A DNA stretch of 9,163 nt from Zoogloeaceae bacterium (GCA_031267345.1 JAIRZG010000140.1:1-9163); one strand, 5' to 3'; shown: positions 1 to 6,957, counted from the stretch's first letter. Numbers and translations are program-made. The notes: generated by a model from the letters alone, not told the origin.

Positions 1-2
1 TG

Positions 3-119
3 ACGGTCAATCTCATTCGTCTCGATCCCATCCCGCGCAAAGGCGGCATCAAGGTGCGCCGACTCGTCGCCGCAACTTCCGATCTCTATCGCGCACACTT
101 GTTCGGCATGGAGGTGTAG
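3..119 (+). CDS. C-terminal end of an unidentified protein (5' truncated by window)
   Basis: An open frame enters from the left edge and stops at TAG 117-119. It encodes 38 residues with many basic and hydrophobic positions, ending in DLYRAHLFGMEV. The stretch reads like ordinary folded protein in the codon style of its neighbours, but it is too short for me to assign a family. It lies 143 nt upstream of rpsF on the same strand. A promoter-like sequence in between suggests that the ribosomal operon is transcribed independently of it. An opposite-strand frame over 86-544 is only a shadow of this end and of rpsF. Confidence 0.5.
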   Translation, partial: TVNLIRLDPIPRKGGIKVRRLVAATSDLYRAHLFGMEV

Positions 120-185
120 TGGCAAGAGGGGTTCGTGCGATTGCCCTGGATCCCTTGCATGAATCTGACCCTTGATCCCGATTCC

Positions 186-196
186 TGATATATAAT
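186..196 (+). promoter_or_regulatory. Extended -10 promoter of the rpsF operon
   Basis: The sequence TGATATATAAT contains both an extended -10 (TG at 186-187, one base, then TATATA 189-194) and a perfect TATAAT at 191-196. No good -35 hexamer lies at 16-18 bp upstream, which extended -10 promoters tolerate. Transcription would begin near 200-204, leaving a leader of about 60 nt before rpsF. This AT-rich patch stands out in GC-rich surroundings and is the only strong candidate between the upstream stop codon and rpsF. Confidence 0.5.
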
Positions 197-212
197 TATC
201 GGTTTTTCAACC

Positions 213-259
213 TTGCTCCACCAGAAAAGCATGACCGGGGGGCTTTGCCATAAGGAGTG
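213..259 (+). promoter_or_regulatory. Possible rpsF leader structure that sequesters the Shine-Dalgarno
   Basis: The short leader can fold into two stacked helices. CTCC 216-219 pairs with GGAG 254-257, extended by two G-U pairs (215-258 and 214-259). AAAGC 226-230 pairs with GCTTT 242-246, enclosing a loop that contains ACCGG. The outer helix occupies the rpsF ribosome binding site. Autoregulatory S6:S18-binding leaders with a CCG-bearing element are known upstream of rpsF in many bacteria. This could be a divergent member, but I matched it only by eye and the CCG position is not verified against the consensus. Confidence 0.3.
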
Positions 260-262
260 TTC

Positions 263-712
263 ATGCGTCATTACGAAATTGTTTTTATTGTCCATCCGGA
301 TCAGAGTGAGCAGGTGCTGGCGATGGTGGAACGCTATCGCGCGCTCATCACCGGACGCGGTGGGCAGATTCATCGGCTGGAGGATTGGGGGCGGCGGCAA
401 CTGGCCTATGCCATCGAGAAAATCCACAAGGCGCATTACGTGCTGATGAATATCGAATGCGACAACGAGACGCTGGCGGAGCTGGAACACGGCTTCAAGT
501 TCAACGACGCGGTGTTGCGTAGTCTCACCATCAAGATGAAACACGCGGTCACGACGCCTTCGCCCATGATGAAGGACGACAAGTCCAAATCCATACTGGC
601 GGATGGCGCGACGGAAGAAGGCGCTGAAGCGGAAACGGAAGCCGAAGTCGTGACGGTGGCGAAAGAAGCGGCGTTGGCTCCGGCGGATGTCGCAATTCCC
701 GCTGAATCCTGA
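263..712 (+). CDS. rpsF: 30S ribosomal protein bS6
   Basis: bS6 binds 16S rRNA as a heterodimer with bS18 in the platform of the small subunit. The 149-residue product has the typical opening MRHYEIVFIVHPD and the family core GGQIHRLEDWGRRQLAYAI at about residues 34-51. The ATG at 263 is chosen over an in-frame GTG at 257 because TAAGGAG (251-257) lies 5 nt upstream of it and because bS6 proteins start with MRHYE. After about residue 105 the protein carries a poorly conserved tail of about 45 residues rich in Ala and Glu, making it longer than the 131-residue E. coli protein. It is the first gene of the rpsF-priB-rpsR-rplI operon, 33 nt before priB. Confidence 0.97.
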   Translation: MRHYEIVFIVHPDQSEQVLAMVERYRALITGRGGQIHRLEDWGRRQLAYAIEKIHKAHYVLMNIECDNETLAELEHGFKFNDAVLRSLTIKMKHAVTTPSPMMKDDKSKSILADGATEEGAEAETEAEVVTVAKEAALAPADVAIPAES

Positions 713-745
713 TTTTCACGCGCGACGCGCTGTTGAGGCTTTCTC

Positions 746-1078
746 CTGAACCAGCTTCAGATTACCGGGCGCCTGGCGGAAAAAAAACCGCTGCGTTACA
801 CCCCGGCGGGAATTCCGGTTGCCGAAGGGCGCATCCTGCATCAGTCGGAACAGACGGAAGCCGGAACGCTACGGCAGACACGCTGCGAAATATCGGCGCT
901 GGCGCTGGGCGAGACCGCCAACTGGCTGAACGCGACGCCTCTAGGTGTGGAACTCCGGCTTTCCGGATTTCTGACCGCGAAAAGCCACAACAGCAAAACG
1001 CTCGTATTGCACGTACAAACAATTGATTTTTTGGAAGGAAAAGAAAATGGCTCGATTCTTCAAGAAAAAAGAAGATGA
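746..1078 (+). CDS. priB: Primosomal replication protein PriB, CTG start codon
   Basis: PriB is a small OB-fold single-stranded-DNA-binding protein that links PriA and DnaT during restart of stalled replication forks. The frame encodes 110 residues and aligns by eye with E. coli PriB: NQLQITGRLAEKKPLRYTP, then AGIPVAEGRILHQSEQ, a central REISAL-like strand, LRLSGFLTAK and a closing LVLHVQTIDF. The in-frame upstream stop is TGA 734-736, and only GGC, TTT, CTC and CTG separate it from the conserved N terminus. The CTG at 746, 7 nt after GAGG (735-738), is therefore the only sensible start. The gene reads 32 nt into rpsR and stops at TGA 1076-1078. Its position between rpsF and rpsR is the standard one in beta- and gammaproteobacteria. 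An ATG-to-CTG sequencing error cannot be excluded. Confidence 0.88.
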   Translation: MNQLQITGRLAEKKPLRYTPAGIPVAEGRILHQSEQTEAGTLRQTRCEISALALGETANWLNATPLGVELRLSGFLTAKSHNSKTLVLHVQTIDFLEGKENGSILQEKRR

Positions 1079-1322
1079 CAAGAAAAAACGTCGCGGCAGC
1101 GGCCTCTTCAAGCGCCGCAAATTCTGCCGCTTTACCGCCGAAAAGGTGGAGCAGATTGATTACAAGGATGTGGAAGTCCTGAAGGAATACATCCAGGAAA
1201 ACGCCAAGATCATGCCGGCGCGTCTGACCGGCACCAAGGCGGGCTACCAGCGGCAGTTGTCGGTCGCCATCAAGCGCGCCCGTTTTCTGGCGCTGCTGCC
1301 CTACACCGATAACCACCAGTAA
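1047..1322 (+). CDS. rpsR: 30S ribosomal protein bS18
   Basis: bS18 partners bS6 on the central domain of 16S rRNA. The 91-residue product has a very basic N-terminal arm (FKKKEDDKKKRR) followed by the family core FKRRKFCRFT (21-30), IDYKDVEVLKEYI (37-49), ARLTGTKAGYQRQL (58-71) and KRARFLALLPYT (77-88). The ATG at 1047 follows GAAGGA (1034-1039) at 7 nt. An upstream in-frame start would add unrelated residues and is rejected. Its first 32 nt also encode the C terminus of PriB, so translation of the two genes is probably coupled. Confidence 0.97.
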   Translation: MARFFKKKEDDKKKRRGSGLFKRRKFCRFTAEKVEQIDYKDVEVLKEYIQENAKIMPARLTGTKAGYQRQLSVAIKRARFLALLPYTDNHQ

Positions 1323-1334
1323 GGAGCGACCCTC

Positions 1335-1781
1335 ATGCAAATCATTCTGCTCGAAAAAGTCGCCAACCTGGGCGATCTCGGTGAAGTGGTCAAGGTGAAG
1401 GACGGTTATGCCCGTAATTTCCTGATCCCGCAAAAAAAAGCCAAACGCGCGACGCCCGCCGCGCTGGCTGAATTTGAAGCCCGCCGCGCCGAATTGGAAA
1501 AAGTCCAGGCCGAAAAGCTCGCCGCCGCGCAAGCCGTGGCCGAAAAGCTGGAAGGCATCCGCCTCACCATCATCCGCAAGTCCGCGATGGATGGTCGCCT
1601 TTTTGGCTCCGTCACTCATCACGACATCGCCGAAGCCCTGCTGACGCTTGGCTTTACCGTTGACAAGGGGCATGTGCGAATGCCCGCAGGCCCGCTGAAG
1701 GCGACCGGTGAATTCCCGCTGGAAGTCGTGCTGCATACCGATGTGCTGACAACGGTCAATGTGACGGTGGCGAGCGAATAA
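1335..1781 (+). CDS. rplI: 50S ribosomal protein bL9
   Basis: bL9 is an elongated 23S rRNA-binding protein projecting from the large subunit near the L1 stalk. The 148-residue product shows the canonical N-terminal domain MQIILLEKVANLGDLGEVV with the signature DGYARNFLIPQKKA at 23-36. A long Ala/Glu-rich connecting helix spans about residues 41-75, and the C-terminal domain includes DGRLFGSVT (86-94). AAGGAG at 1321-1326 overlaps the rpsR stop and sits 8 nt before the ATG. Length and domain layout are normal. It is the last gene of the operon and is followed by a hairpin terminator. Confidence 0.97.
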   Translation: MQIILLEKVANLGDLGEVVKVKDGYARNFLIPQKKAKRATPAALAEFEARRAELEKVQAEKLAAAQAVAEKLEGIRLTIIRKSAMDGRLFGSVTHHDIAEALLTLGFTVDKGHVRMPAGPLKATGEFPLEVVLHTDVLTTVNVTVASE

Positions 1782-1820
1782 GTCGTCCCGAAGCGCGACA
1801 ATCTTCTCCGTTCATGCCGG

Positions 1821-1863
1821 GATAAAACCCCTGCCCGTCCTTGCGCGCGCAGGGTTTTTTATC
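1821..1863 (+). terminator. Rho-independent terminator after rplI
   Basis: AAAACCCCTGC (1824-1834) pairs with GCAGGGTTTT (from 1849), with one bulged C and a 14-nt loop, followed by a run of six T (1855-1860). The flanking GAT and ATC extend the helix, so the element could also work from the other strand. It closes the ribosomal operon 40 nt after the rplI stop. Confidence 0.75.
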
Positions 1864-1876
1864 GAAGGATTCTTGC

Positions 1877-2365
1877 ATGTCGCCACGCGCCCGTTACCTG
1901 ATCGACCGTCTTGCGCTCGTTCCGCATCCGGAAGGCGGCCTTTATCGGCGTGTTTTTGCTTCCGCCGCGCAGGACGCGGCGGGGCGGGCGTGTGTCTCCA
2001 GCATCTTTTTTCTGCTGCTAAAGGGTCAGGTCAGCCGCTGGCATTGTCTGGACGCCGACGAAATCTGGCATTACCACGAAGGCGATCCGCTGGAACTGCT
2101 GCTGGCGGAAAGCCCGGAACGACTGCGTCGGGAAACGCTGGGGCCGATAGCGTCCGTGGAAGCGACGGCGCAAAAGGAGGCGCTGCCGCAACGCGCCGTT
2201 CCCGCCCAGGTCTGGCAGGCGGCGCGTTGTCTGGGCGACTATACCTTGGTCAGTTGCACGGTCGCGCCCGCGTTTCGATTTGACCATTTCCGTCTGTTTG
2301 CCCATGATCCGGCAGCGCAAACCCGCTTTTCCGCGTTGCTGCGGCAGTTTCCCGAATTCTGCTGA
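1877..2365 (+). CDS. DUF985 / cupin_5 family protein
   Basis: The 162-residue product matches the single-domain DUF985 cupin family. It has the opening signature LVPHPEGGLYRR (14-25), a hydrophobic strand SSIFFLLLKG (41-50), SRWHCLDADEIWHYHEGDPL (53-72) carrying the cupin-like His/Glu residues, and a closing VAPAFRFDHFRLF (129-141). Members fold as beta-barrels. Their substrate is generally not established, so I assign no reaction. The ATG at 1877 follows GAAGG (1864-1868) at 8 nt; an upstream in-frame TTG at 1841 lies inside the terminator hairpin and is rejected. It ends 34 nt before parC and may share a transcript with it. Confidence 0.85.
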   Translation: MSPRARYLIDRLALVPHPEGGLYRRVFASAAQDAAGRACVSSIFFLLLKGQVSRWHCLDADEIWHYHEGDPLELLLAESPERLRRETLGPIASVEATAQKEALPQRAVPAQVWQAARCLGDYTLVSCTVAPAFRFDHFRLFAHDPAAQTRFSALLRQFPEFC

Positions 2366-2399
2366 GGCGCTTTCAAAACCATGACCCGTAGTGTCCACC

Positions 2400-4823
2400 A
2401 TGTCCACTGATGATTCGCTGACGCCCGAACTGTTCGCCCCGCCTGATTCGCCTGAATCTTCTGATGTTCCGTCTGCCCCGCCCGCGCCGTTGGGTTTGAG
2501 TGTGCGTATTCAGGACGAGGACGATGGCGCGTGCGTGTTGCTGCACGAATCCGCTTCGCGTGATTATCTGGAATACGCCATAGCCGTGGTCAAGGGACGG
2601 GCGCTGCCGGACGTGAAGGATGGCATGAAGCCGGTGCAACGGCGGGTGCTTTTCGCCATGCGCGAACTGGGGCTTTCCGCCACCGCCCGACCGGTCAAAT
2701 CGGCGCGTGTGGTGGGCGATGTCATCGGCAAATACCACCCACACGGCGACACGTCCGCCTATGACGCAATGGTGCGTGTGGCGCAACCGTTTACCCTGCG
2801 TTATCCGCTGGTCGATGGTCAGGGCAATTTCGGCTCGCGCGATGGCGACAATGCCGCCGCCATGCGCTATACGGAAGCGCGCCTGACGCCCGTTGCCGAC
2901 CTGCTGCTTTCCGAACTCAACGAAGGCACGGTGGATTTTCAGGCCAATTATGATGGCTCGTTCGAGGAGCCGGCTTTTCTTCCGGCGCGGCTGCCCTTTG
3001 TTTTGCTGAATGGCGCGTCCGGCATTGCCGTGGGCATGGCGACGGAAATGCCGCCGCACAATCTGGGTGAAATCGCCGCCGCCGCCATTCATCTGCTCCA
3101 GCATCCCGACGCCGATCTGGAGGCGCTGCTCGCGCATGTGCGCGGCCCCGATTACCCCGGCGGCGGACAGGTTATTTCTTCGCCCGCCGACATTGCCGCC
3201 GCCTACCGCGCGGGTCGGGGCAGTCTCCGGGTGCGGGCGCGCTACGAGATCGAAGAACTGGCGCGGGGCGCGTGGCAGGCAGTGTTCAGGGAATTGCCGC
3301 CAGGCGTTTCTTCGGCAAGGGTGCAATCCGAAGTCGGCGCGATTCTGAATCCCCAGCCCCGAACCGGGAAAAAAGCCATCGAGCAATCCGCCGCCCAACT
3401 GAAGGCGTTGTTTGCCTCGCAACTGGACAAGATGCGGGATGAATCCGGCAAGGATGACGAGGTGCGGCTCGTCTTTGAACCCGCCAGTTCGCGCCAGAAC
3501 CGGGAGGAATTCGTCGCCCTGCTGCTGGCGCATACCAGTCTGGAAACCAACGCCCCGATCAATCTGGTGGCGGTGGGACTGGACGGTCGTCCCTGCCAGA
3601 AGTCGCTGACGGAAATTCTTGGCGAATGGTGTCGTTTCCGCGTTCGCACCGTGGCGCGGCGCACCCGTTATCGTCTGGAAAAAACAGAAGACCGCATTCA
3701 CATTCTTGAAGGGCGGCGCATCGTCTTTCTGAATATCGACGCGGTGGTTCACCTCATCCGCGAATCGGACGATGCCAAGGCGGCGCTGATGGCGCGGTTT
3801 TCACTCTCCGAACGGCAAGCCGAGGATATTCTGGAAATTCGTCTGCGCCAGTTGGCGCGGCTGGAAGGCATCAAAATCGAACAGGATCTCGCCAAACTGC
3901 GCGAGGAACAGGCGGCGCTGGAAGCCCTGCTGGGCGACGAAGCCAGGCTCAAAAAGCAGGTGACGCGCGAAATCCGCGAAGACGCGCAAAAATACGGCGA
4001 CCCCCGACGCACCCTGATTCAGCCCGCGCTGGTGGCTTCGCGCGCCGAAGTCGCCGCCATTGCCGACGAACCCGTCACGGTCATCCTTTCCGAAAAAGGC
4101 TGGGGCAGGGTGCGTCAGGGACACGCGCTGGATTTGTCCGGTGTCGCCTTCAAAGACGGCGATCGTCTGGGCGTCGTCTTTGAAGGCCGTTCGGTAGACG
4201 CGCTGGCGATTCTTGCGGACGACGGTCGCGCCTACACGCTTGCCGTCGCGCATCTGCCCGATGGTCGTGGCATGGGCGCGCCGCTGTCTTCCTTTGTGGA
4301 GATGGGCGGTGGACGCATCGCGCATGTGCTGACGGGCAAGCCGGAAAGCGAATGGCTGATCGCCAAGAGTTCCGGCTACGGTTTCATCGCCACCCTGTCC
4401 GACCTGTTCTCGCGCCAGAAAGCGGGCAAGGCGTTTCTCGGCATGGAAACCGGCGCGCATATCCTGCCGCCCGTTCCCCTTCCGGCTGCGCCCGCTGCAA
4501 CGCCGCATCTGGCGGCGCTTTCCAGCGACTTTCGCCTGCTGCTTTTCCCGCTGGAACAGATGAAGCGGCTTTCCGGCGGCAAGGGGGTGCGGATTATGGG
4601 CATCAAGGGCAATGAAACCTTGCTGCAAGCCCTGGTCAGTCCCGGCCCGGTAGTCAAAATCTGCGGCGTATTCCGCAACAAGCCGAAAGAACTGCGCTCC
4701 GAATCCCGCCACCTCGGTCAACGCGCCCGTCGCGGCGCGGGTATCGGTCTGATCAAGGAACCCGTGCTGCATCCTTGCGGGCAGCAATGCGCGCCGGACG
4801 ACGCAGGGAATATTTTGATCTGA
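2400..4823 (+). CDS. parC: DNA topoisomerase IV subunit A (ParC)
   Basis: ParC is the DNA-cleaving subunit of topoisomerase IV, which unlinks daughter chromosomes. The 807-residue product has an N-terminal Pro/Ser/Asp-rich extension of about 37 residues compared with E. coli. The breakage-reunion domain follows, with GKYHPHGDTSAYDAM, the catalytic Tyr157 in AAMRYTEAR, and GIAVGMATEMPPHN from residue 208. A coiled-coil region carries LSERQAEDILEIRLRQL. The C-terminal beta-pinwheel starts near residue 557 (EPVTVILSEKGWGRV). ParC is preferred over GyrA because of these C-terminal repeats and the absence of a GyrA box. ATG 2400 is preferred over GTG 2391, but neither has a clear Shine-Dalgarno. 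Thr118 and Asp122 occupy the positions of E. coli Ser80 and Glu84 in the quinolone-resistance-determining region. parE is not in the window. Confidence 0.95.
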   Translation: MSTDDSLTPELFAPPDSPESSDVPSAPPAPLGLSVRIQDEDDGACVLLHESASRDYLEYAIAVVKGRALPDVKDGMKPVQRRVLFAMRELGLSATARPVKSARVVGDVIGKYHPHGDTSAYDAMVRVAQPFTLRYPLVDGQGNFGSRDGDNAAAMRYTEARLTPVADLLLSELNEGTVDFQANYDGSFEEPAFLPARLPFVLLNGASGIAVGMATEMPPHNLGEIAAAAIHLLQHPDADLEALLAHVRGPDYPGGGQVISSPADIAAAYRAGRGSLRVRARYEIEELARGAWQAVFRELPPGVSSARVQSEVGAILNPQPRTGKKAIEQSAAQLKALFASQLDKMRDESGKDDEVRLVFEPASSRQNREEFVALLLAHTSLETNAPINLVAVGLDGRPCQKSLTEILGEWCRFRVRTVARRTRYRLEKTEDRIHILEGRRIVFLNIDAVVHLIRESDDAKAALMARFSLSERQAEDILEIRLRQLARLEGIKIEQDLAKLREEQAALEALLGDEARLKKQVTREIREDAQKYGDPRRTLIQPALVASRAEVAAIADEPVTVILSEKGWGRVRQGHALDLSGVAFKDGDRLGVVFEGRSVDALAILADDGRAYTLAVAHLPDGRGMGAPLSSFVEMGGGRIAHVLTGKPESEWLIAKSSGYGFIATLSDLFSRQKAGKAFLGMETGAHILPPVPLPAAPAATPHLAALSSDFRLLLFPLEQMKRLSGGKGVRIMGIKGNETLLQALVSPGPVVKICGVFRNKPKELRSESRHLGQRARRGAGIGLIKEPVLHPCGQQCAPDDAGNILI

Positions 4824-4851
4824 ACCACGTCCTCGCGGGCGCAAAAGAAAG

Positions 4852-5248
4852 AAGGGGAGCCGTCCGGTAAGCCGGGTTCTGTGCGGCGATTGCGCGCCTG
4901 GCAGTCATTCCTCTAGGCCGCGCATTGCTGCGCGGCTCCAGCGACCTACCCGGAAGCGGCGCGGGCAACGCCTGCGCTTCCTGTTTGGTCTTGCTTCGGA
5001 TGGGGTTTGCCGTGCCAGCCCTGTCACCAGAACTGCGGTAGGCGCTTACCCTGCCGTTTCACCCTTGCCTGATCTCCTCGCGGAGCCATCGGCGGTTTGT
5101 TTTCTGTTGCACTTTCCGTCGCCTTCGGCTTTTTCAAGCCTTATAACGCCCGGTCGTTAACCGGCATCCTGCCCTGTGAAGCCCGGACTTTCCTCCCCCT
5201 GTCCGCGCTTATCGCGACAAACAGGCAGCGACTGCCTGGACGACTCCC
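4852..5248 (-). ncRNA. rnpB: RNase P RNA, bacterial type A
   Basis: The catalytic RNA of RNase P matures tRNA 5' ends. Read on the minus strand, the region carries the universally conserved blocks in order. These are GAGGAAAGTCCGGGCTTC (complement near 5178-5196), AGGGTGAAACGGCAGGGTAA (near 5050-5070), AGAGGAATGACTGCC (near 4901-4915) and CACAGAACCCGGCTTA (4868-4883). The ends form helix P1: GGGAGTCGTCC (5248-5238) pairs with GGACGGCTCCC (4865-4855) over 11 bp with one G-U. The length of about 395 nt fits type A. Exact ends are inferred from P1 and the promoter. Protein-coding frames across this region are shadows. A pyrimidine-rich run CTTCTTTCTTTT follows the 3' end and may serve in termination. 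The gene converges on parC with about 28 nt between them. Confidence 0.95.
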
Positions 5249-5255
5249 GACGCGG

Positions 5256-5261
5256 ATTATA
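5256..5261 (-). promoter_or_regulatory. -10 box of the rnpB promoter
   Basis: The minus strand has a perfect TATAAT at 5261-5256, placing the start about 8 nt downstream at the first G of the RNase P P1 helix (about 5248). No convincing -35 hexamer is seen at 16-18 bp. The agreement between this box and the structural 5' end supports both calls. Confidence 0.65.
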
Positions 5262-5303
5262 GCCCGACGAACGCAGGAATGCGGTCGCGGGTTTTCCGCC
5301 ATA

Positions 5304-5331
5304 GAAAAACGGAGCCATCCGGCTCCGTTTT
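5304..5331 (-). terminator. Rho-independent terminator of glnA
   Basis: A perfect 11-bp stem, AAAACGGAGCC (5306-5316) with GGCTCCGTTTT (5321-5331), encloses a 4-nt ATCC loop. On the minus strand the helix runs into TTTTT then CTAT. It begins 17 nt past the glnA stop and lies upstream of the rnpB promoter, separating the two transcripts. Confidence 0.85.
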
Positions 5332-5348
5332 GCAAGGGAAATTCCTGC

Positions 5349-6761
5349 TCAGCACGAGTAGTAGAGGTCGAACTCCACCGGATGCGTGGTCATCCGCAGT
5401 TTGGTGATTTCTTCCATCTTCAGGCTGATGTAGGCGTCGATCCAGTCATTGGAGAAAACGCCGCCACGGCTGAGGAACTCGCGATCCTTGTCCAGATAGG
5501 AGAGGGCTTCTTCCAGACTGGCGCAGACGGTCGGGATTTTCGCGTCTTCTTCCGGCGGCAGGTCGTAGAGGTTTTTGTCCGCCGGATCGCCGGGGTGAAT
5601 CTTGTTCTGGATGCCGTCCAGTCCCGCCATCAACAGCGCTGCAAAGCAGAGGTAGGGATTGGCGATGGGATCCGGGAAGCGGGTCTCGATGCGCCGCGCC
5701 TTGCCGGAAGAAACAAAAGGCACACGGATGGAAGCCGAACGGTTCTTGGCGGAGTAGGCAAGTTTCACCGGCGCTTCAAAGCCGGGCACCAGACGTTTGT
5801 AGGAGTTGGTGCCGGGGTTGGTGATGGCGTTCAGCGCGCGCGCGTGTTTGATGACGCCGCCGATGTAATGGAGCGCCAGCTCGGAAAGTCCCGCATAGCC
5901 GTTGCCGTCGAACAGGTTTTTGCCGTCCTTCCAGATGGACTGGTGCACGTGCATTCCGGAACCGTTGTCGCCGACAATGGGCTTGGGCATGAAGGTGGCG
6001 GTTTTGCCATACTGGTGCGCCACGTTGTGCACCACGTATTTTAGAATCTGCGTCCAGTCGGCGCGGCGCACCAGCGTATTGAACAGGGTGCCGATTTCGT
6101 TCTGTCCGGCGGTGGCGACTTCGTGGTGATGCACTTCCACATCCACGCCGCAGTGTTCCAGCGCCAGACACATGGCGGCGCGGATGTCGTTGAAGGAATC
6201 AACGGGCGGCACGGGAAAATAGCCGCCCTTGACGCCAGGGCGATGCCCGATGTTGCCGCCTTCGATCTTTTCGCCCGAAGCCCAGGCGGCTTCGTCGGAA
6301 GTGATTTTCACGTAGGAGACGCCCATCTCGGTCTTCCATTCCACGGAATCGAAAATGAAAAATTCGGGTTCCGGGCCGAAGTAGGCAGCGTCGCCAATGC
6401 CGGAAGATTTCAGATAGGCTTCGGCGCGCTTGGAAATGGAGCGGGGATCGCGGTCATAACCGCGACCATCGGCGGGATCAACCACGTCACAGGTCAGAAT
6501 CAGCGTGGTTTCCTCGAAGAAAGGGTCGATGAAGGCGGTGTCGGGATCCGGTATCAGCAGCATGTCGGAGGCCTGAATTCCCTTCCAGCCCGCAATGGAA
6601 GAACCATCGAACGCGTGACCGTTTTCAAACTTGTCCTCATCCACATGCCGAGCGGGAACGCCAACGTGCTGCTCCTTGCCGCGCGTATCGGTAAAACGGA
6701 AATCGACGAACTTGACATCGTTATCCTTCATCAGCTTCAGAACATCCTGAACAGTAGCCAT
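5349..6761 (-). CDS. glnA: Glutamine synthetase, type I (GSI-beta)
   Basis: Glutamine synthetase condenses glutamate and ammonia using ATP and is the main ammonium-assimilating enzyme, working as a dodecamer in the cytoplasm. The 470-residue product has the Asp52 loop FDGSSIAGWKGI (51-62), metal ligands Glu131 and Glu133 in FGPEPEFFIFD, the ATP-binding KPIVGDNGSGMHVHQS (260-275), the Glu329 flap in LVPGFEAPVK, and RFPD (361-364). Tyr399 in NLYDLPPEE is the GlnE adenylylation site, marking the beta subtype under covalent control. The ATG is preceded by AGGAGA (6776-6771) at 9 nt. Length is normal for the family. Upstream lie a sigma-54 promoter and two NtrC-type sites; a strong terminator follows the gene. 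No glnK or ntrBC lies next to it in this window. Confidence 0.98.
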   Translation of the reverse strand: MATVQDVLKLMKDNDVKFVDFRFTDTRGKEQHVGVPARHVDEDKFENGHAFDGSSIAGWKGIQASDMLLIPDPDTAFIDPFFEETTLILTCDVVDPADGRGYDRDPRSISKRAEAYLKSSGIGDAAYFGPEPEFFIFDSVEWKTEMGVSYVKITSDEAAWASGEKIEGGNIGHRPGVKGGYFPVPPVDSFNDIRAAMCLALEHCGVDVEVHHHEVATAGQNEIGTLFNTLVRRADWTQILKYVVHNVAHQYGKTATFMPKPIVGDNGSGMHVHQSIWKDGKNLFDGNGYAGLSELALHYIGGVIKHARALNAITNPGTNSYKRLVPGFEAPVKLAYSAKNRSASIRVPFVSSGKARRIETRFPDPIANPYLCFAALLMAGLDGIQNKIHPGDPADKNLYDLPPEEDAKIPTVCASLEEALSYLDKDREFLSRGGVFSNDWIDAYISLKMEEITKLRMTTHPVEFDLYYSC

Positions 6762-6843
6762 CTTTGCAACTCTCCTAATGGAATACCGGACACGCCGGCA
6801 AAAAGAAAAACAGGAAATACGGGAAACCCCGGCAAAAACCGTC

Positions 6844-6859
6844 AGCAGAAATCATGCCC
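6844..6859 (-). promoter_or_regulatory. Sigma-54 (-24/-12) promoter of glnA
   Basis: The minus strand reads GGGCATGATTTCTGCT from 6859 to 6844. Against the consensus TGGCAYGRNNNTTGCW only the first base and one T of the -12 element differ. The invariant GG (6858-6857) and GC (6846-6845) are exactly 10 bp apart. Transcription would begin near 6833, giving a leader of about 70 nt to glnA. Agreement with the NtrC-type sites upstream raises confidence. Confidence 0.8.
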
Positions 6860-6957
6860 GCAAAACCCGACGAGGTGGCGCATTGTGACACGTTCAGGGG
6901 GCAGAGGACAGCGGGTTTGTTCAGGAGGGGGAGCGGAGGGCGCCGGGGTTGTCCGGA

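Noticed and set aside
172..177. TTGATC as a -35 box for the rpsF promoter
   Set aside because: It is only 11-13 bp from the -10 candidates, too close for a normal sigma-70 spacer.
733..1026. Plus-strand open frame of 97 residues starting at TTG 733
   Set aside because: It is out of frame with PriB, shows no family resemblance and overlaps the whole clearly PriB-like frame.
762..1736. Long minus-strand open frames opposite priB, rpsR and rplI, and similar long ones opposite parC (2373-3752, 3801-4844)
   Set aside because: They are antisense shadows produced by GC-rich codon bias; the plus-strand genes are unmistakable.
4753..4968. Short minus-strand frame inside the rnpB 3' half
   Set aside because: The bases are explained by conserved RNase P RNA blocks.
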